This document shows, one piece after another, positions 61,280 through 64,000 of a DNA stretch of 64,000 nt; the stretch's first letter is position 1, and the number at the start of each line of letters is the position of its first letter. A program made the translations under genes and the position numbers. The DNA is from Micrococcales bacterium 31B (lineage in GTDB: Bacteria; Actinomycetota; Actinomycetes; Actinomycetales; Dermabacteraceae): assembly GCA_022803075.1 (NCBI GenBank), contig JAFFTF010000006.1, forward strand, positions 248,251 through 312,250. Direction: 5' to 3'. The notes under the pieces are model-generated. The model did not search any database and was not told where the DNA came from. It was given only the letters and a program-made list of their open reading frames with translations.

Positions 61280-62883
61280 GCTTAGACATGATATTTCAAA
61301 CGCGCTACGTGCGCGGCGACGGGCTGGTCGTTTCTCGAGGGGGCTGCTGCGTGGTGGTGCCCGTGGCCGACGCCTGCGGTCAGGCGTTCGTGGATGCCCT
61401 GTGGGTGCTCGCGGGCGATTACGGGGCACTGCCCGGTGCGGGTGAAGCGTGGGACATCGCCGAAATCGACGCTTTGGAATACCGCGAAACTGTGAAGGGG
61501 CATCTAGCCGATCACGGGGCGAGCGGCTTCATCGCGACGCGTCGCGGTGACAAGCTTGAGGTGACGCGGGTGGGTGAATGCGCTGCCTTGACCGTCAGTG
61601 CGGACGCCTTGGAATGGAACACCAAGGGCGCCCGCGGCACCACATTGCCGTGCGACGAGGCGGCAGTTTGGGCGGACGCCCTGTGGCTCGGGGCCACGAA
61701 AGCCTCCGTTGACGCGCGCTACCAATCCACACAGATGCCTGTCGGAGAGGACGACTGGGACATCGAGGGGACCCCTGAGGGGGACCTCATAGCAGGCGCG
61801 GACGGGGACTTCGCTGGAGACTACGCCGATACCCTGGCCGCGGACTCGGCGCTGGGGGACACCGTGCCGCCGTTCGCGCACCGCGCCGATCTCTCCGAGG
61901 ACGACCTGATGGCATCGACGCGCATGATGGTGCGCCGCCAGTCCGCCCCCCGGGGCCACGCTGCGACGCCGACACCCGAGAGTGCTGCGCCCGCGAAGCA
62001 GCTTCCCCCGGGCGCCGTGGACAGTCCCGCACCGGCTGCCGTCGCCACGCCTCCTCAGCACGTTCCGGTTGGGTCTCCTGGACCCGCGTCGGCAGGTCCG
62101 GCTCCGGCAAGTCCCGCGTCGGTTCGTCCGGGAGGGGTGCTGGATTCTTTTTTCGCGTCCCTTCCGGCGCAGCCTGCGGGCCAGGCGCAATCCGCGTTTG
62201 GCCAACCCGTGTATGGCCAGCCAGTTCCGGGCCAGCCAGTTCCGGGCCAGCCAGTCCCGGGCCAGCCAGTTCCGGGCCAGCCGCAACCCTCGTTCAGCCA
62301 CCCCTCGTTCAGCCAACCCGCGTATGGCCAACCCGCCCCGGGCCAGCCGCACGGCCAGGGATACCCGGCCAGCGCGGCGTCCGCCTCGATCTATGCCCCG
62401 GGCCCGGAGCAGTTCGGCATCCAGTCGCCCCACGTCTCAGGGTCGGCGTGCGCCCGCGGTCACCTCAACCCGCCCCATCGCGCGGACTGCCGAGTTTGTC
62501 GGCTGCCCGTCGTGCCGGTCGCCGAGGCTTTCCCCCGGCCCGCGCTGGGGACGCTGTTCACGGAGGGAATCGACCCCATCGTCGTGCGGGGCAACGTGAT
62601 TTTTGGCCGTAAACCGTTCGGCGACCGCTTCGGGCGGCATGAGCAGCCCCTGCTGGTCGCGGTGAACGGGCCGTCAAACGACATCTCGCGCAACCACGTT
62701 CTGATCAGCGTCGAGCAGTGGCACGTGTTCGTCAGCGACCTCGACAGCACCAATGGCACCCTCCTGCACCGCGCGGGCTATGCTCCGCGTCGCCTCATCG
62801 CCCACGAGCAGGTCATGCTGCGCTCGGGTGACATCATCGACCTCGGCGACGGCGTGACCATTCGGTGTCAGGACATTCCATGA
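61276..62883 (+). CDS. FHA domain protein with zinc-ribbon-like motif
   Basis: A 535-residue soluble protein. The first 170 residues have no domain I recognise. A Pro/Ala/Gln-rich linker follows, with GQPVP repeats. A Cys motif (CARGHLNPPHRADCRVC, about 391-407) and a C-terminal FHA domain (about 430-535) end the protein; the FHA residues are FGRKPFG, ISRNHVLIS and LDSTNGT. It resembles the FHA proteins that sit beside Ser/Thr kinases in actinobacteria. The start overlaps the phosphatase stop and the stop overlaps the kinase start, both as ATGA. Confidence 0.85.
   Translation: MSLDMIFQTRYVRGDGLVVSRGGCCVVVPVADACGQAFVDALWVLAGDYGALPGAGEAWDIAEIDALEYRETVKGHLADHGASGFIATRRGDKLEVTRVGECAALTVSADALEWNTKGARGTTLPCDEAAVWADALWLGATKASVDARYQSTQMPVGEDDWDIEGTPEGDLIAGADGDFAGDYADTLAADSALGDTVPPFAHRADLSEDDLMASTRMMVRRQSAPRGHAATPTPESAAPAKQLPPGAVDSPAPAAVATPPQHVPVGSPGPASAGPAPASPASVRPGGVLDSFFASLPAQPAGQAQSAFGQPVYGQPVPGQPVPGQPVPGQPVPGQPQPSFSHPSFSQPAYGQPAPGQPHGQGYPASAASASIYAPGPEQFGIQSPHVSGSACARGHLNPPHRADCRVCRLPVVPVAEAFPRPALGTLFTEGIDPIVVRGNVIFGRKPFGDRFGRHEQPLLVAVNGPSNDISRNHVLISVEQWHVFVSDLDSTNGTLLHRAGYAPRRLIAHEQVMLRSGDIIDLGDGVTIRCQDIP
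62215..62280 (+). repeat. 15-bp tandem repeat in the FHA gene
   Basis: GGCCAGCCAGTTCCG is repeated four times with one T/C change, encoding Gly-Gln-Pro-Val-Pro units in the linker before the FHA domain. Confidence 0.85.
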
Positions 62884-64000
62884 GCAAGAGCCCCCGGCTT
62901 TCCCCTCCGCTGCTGGATAACTACGAGTTTGTCTCGTTCCTGGGCGGTGGCGGGTTCGCCGACGTATTTCTCTACACAGACCACACGTTGCACCGCCAGA
63001 CCGCCATTAAGGTGCTGCATCGCGACGTGACCGCGCCACGCGCCCTCGCCCAGTTCGGCGAAGAAGCGACCGTCATGGCTAAGGTGTCCCAGCACCCTCA
63101 CATCGTGAGTATCTACTCGACGGGCATTGCCGCCGACGGTCGGCCGTTCATTGTCATGGAGTACTGCAAGGCCCCGAATTATCAGGTGAGGTTGCGGCGC
63201 TCGCGGCTGAGCGTGCAGGAATGCCTCTCGGTGGGCGTCAAAATTGCGGGCGCGGTGGAGTACGCGCACCGTGCGGGCATCGTGCACCGCGACATCAAGC
63301 CCGAGAACATCCTGGTCAACGACTTTGGCCCGGCACTCACCGACTTCGGCATCTCAGCCCTCAAGGTGGGCACCACCTTCAAGGGGCTTGGCATCGAGGC
63401 CGGTGATGAGGAGTCGGAACACGCACTCTCGCTGCCGTGGTCGCCACCCGAGGCGCTTTGGGAGCGTCCGGCCCTCGATGAGCGCAGCGATGTCTACTCC
63501 CTCGCCGCCACGATCTACACCCTGTTGGCGGGCGCGAGCCCCTTCGTGCTTCCCGGCACCGGCATGACGCGCACCCTCCTGGAGGAACGCATTCGCACGG
63601 AGCCGCTGCCGCAGGTCAAACGCAGCGACGTGCCGCAGGAACTTTACCTGGCGTTACGCACGGCCATGGACAAGGACGCGCGGCGCCGCTATTCGAGCGC
63701 GCTTTCTTTCGCGCGAGCGCTCAACACGGTCGAATTGGGGATGCATCTGCCAGAGACTCCGCTGCCGCTGCCGCAGGAGTCTCTGCTGCGCGACGAGGGC
63801 CCGAATCGCGAGGTCGATGACGCGGACGGCACGCAATTGCGTCAGGTCATCACCCTCGGCGGCCAGCCGCCTTCGGTGGAAGGGTATTCAGGGCCGACGC
63901 CGAGTGGCACGCAGGCCCCCTCCGCGCCCTCGCAGCTGGGATCGGGAATGCCCGGCCCCATGTCGCCCGGTACGGACCCTCACGGTGGATACAACAGTGG
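62880..64000 (+). CDS. Ser/Thr protein kinase (partial, runs off right edge)
   Basis: A Hanks-type kinase. The visible 373 codons hold a full kinase domain (about 15-285): Gly loop LGGGGFADVF, Lys44 in TAIKVLH, catalytic HRDIKPEN (Asp138), DFG at 155-157, and a SPPEAL segment in place of APE. A Pro/Gly/Ser-rich juxtamembrane-like region follows to the edge, so a transmembrane helix and sensor domain, if any, lie outside the window. It is co-translated with the second FHA gene (ATGA) and, with the PP2C phosphatase, forms a reversible phosphorylation pair. Likely targets are the two FHA proteins and the MoxR/DUF58/transglutaminase complex. Confidence 0.9.
   Translation, partial: MSKSPRLSPPLLDNYEFVSFLGGGGFADVFLYTDHTLHRQTAIKVLHRDVTAPRALAQFGEEATVMAKVSQHPHIVSIYSTGIAADGRPFIVMEYCKAPNYQVRLRRSRLSVQECLSVGVKIAGAVEYAHRAGIVHRDIKPENILVNDFGPALTDFGISALKVGTTFKGLGIEAGDEESEHALSLPWSPPEALWERPALDERSDVYSLAATIYTLLAGASPFVLPGTGMTRTLLEERIRTEPLPQVKRSDVPQELYLALRTAMDKDARRRYSSALSFARALNTVELGMHLPETPLPLPQESLLRDEGPNREVDDADGTQLRQVITLGGQPPSVEGYSGPTPSGTQAPSAPSQLGSGMPGPMSPGTDPHGGYNS

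Overview
The window is high-GC DNA with actinobacterial codon use. Its gene families point to the order Micrococcales, possibly close to Microbacteriaceae; this is inferred from family content, not from a marker phylogeny. The families are: TopA with a long Lys/Ala-rich tail, paired DUF5129 proteins, an F420-type LLM flavoprotein, a lactococcin-972-type bacteriocin gene, an H+-pyrophosphatase, and a FHA/PP2C/Ser-Thr kinase cluster. There is no phage, insertion sequence or CRISPR array. One tRNA gene (tRNA-Lys, TTT) is present.

Layout. 1-1.8 kb (minus): a lactococcin-972-like bacteriocin gene broken by an in-frame TAG, followed by its partner membrane protein, which runs off the left edge. 1.9-4.9 kb (minus): a glucose-type PTS operon (IICB, IIA, LicT-type antiterminator) whose leader carries a recognisable RNA antiterminator site and an overlapping terminator. 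4.9-6.9 kb: a NarL-type response regulator and a frameshifted sensor kinase. 7.4-12.3 kb: topA and a SAM methyltransferase. 12.8-16 kb: an AraC-type regulator overlapping a membrane GGDEF/EAL protein. 16-25.4 kb: a PAP2-like protein lacking its catalytic histidines, FabH, an S9A peptidase, and LysE/RhtB, CycA-like, MHS and dicarboxylate/amino acid transporters. 25.4-32.4 kb: a SNF2 helicase, SGNH hydrolase, LLM flavoprotein, GlsB-like protein, tRNA-Lys and nitronate monooxygenase. 32.4-36.8 kb: two DUF5129 proteins and a divergent zinc metallopeptidase. 36.8-42 kb: a CDF transporter, a rhodanese-MetZ pair, a class V aminotransferase and an AI-2E family protein. 42.2-46.3 kb: H+-pyrophosphatase fused to a disordered tail of about 580 residues ending in two small repeats. 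46.3-46.9 kb: a Rieske lipoprotein.

47.3-64 kb is one co-directional block. It encodes a 2080-residue surface protein of Ig/cadherin-like and FN3 repeats, then MoxR ATPase, DUF58, a membrane transglutaminase-like protein, an RDD-FHA protein, a PP2C phosphatase (frameshifted in a G8 run), a second FHA protein and a Ser/Thr kinase cut by the right edge. Four of the junctions are ATGA overlaps, so these proteins are probably made and act together: kinase and phosphatase would set the phosphorylation state read by the two FHA proteins, at a membrane site shared with the surface protein and the MoxR/DUF58/transglutaminase module. This arrangement is known in actinobacteria, but its function is poorly defined.

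Three reading-frame lesions (bacteriocin TAG, sensor-kinase frameshift, PP2C G8 frameshift) should be checked against raw reads before being read as biology. A recurrent regulatory pattern is visible: seven genes have TANNNT exactly six bases before the start codon and little or no Shine-Dalgarno sequence, which predicts leaderless mRNAs.
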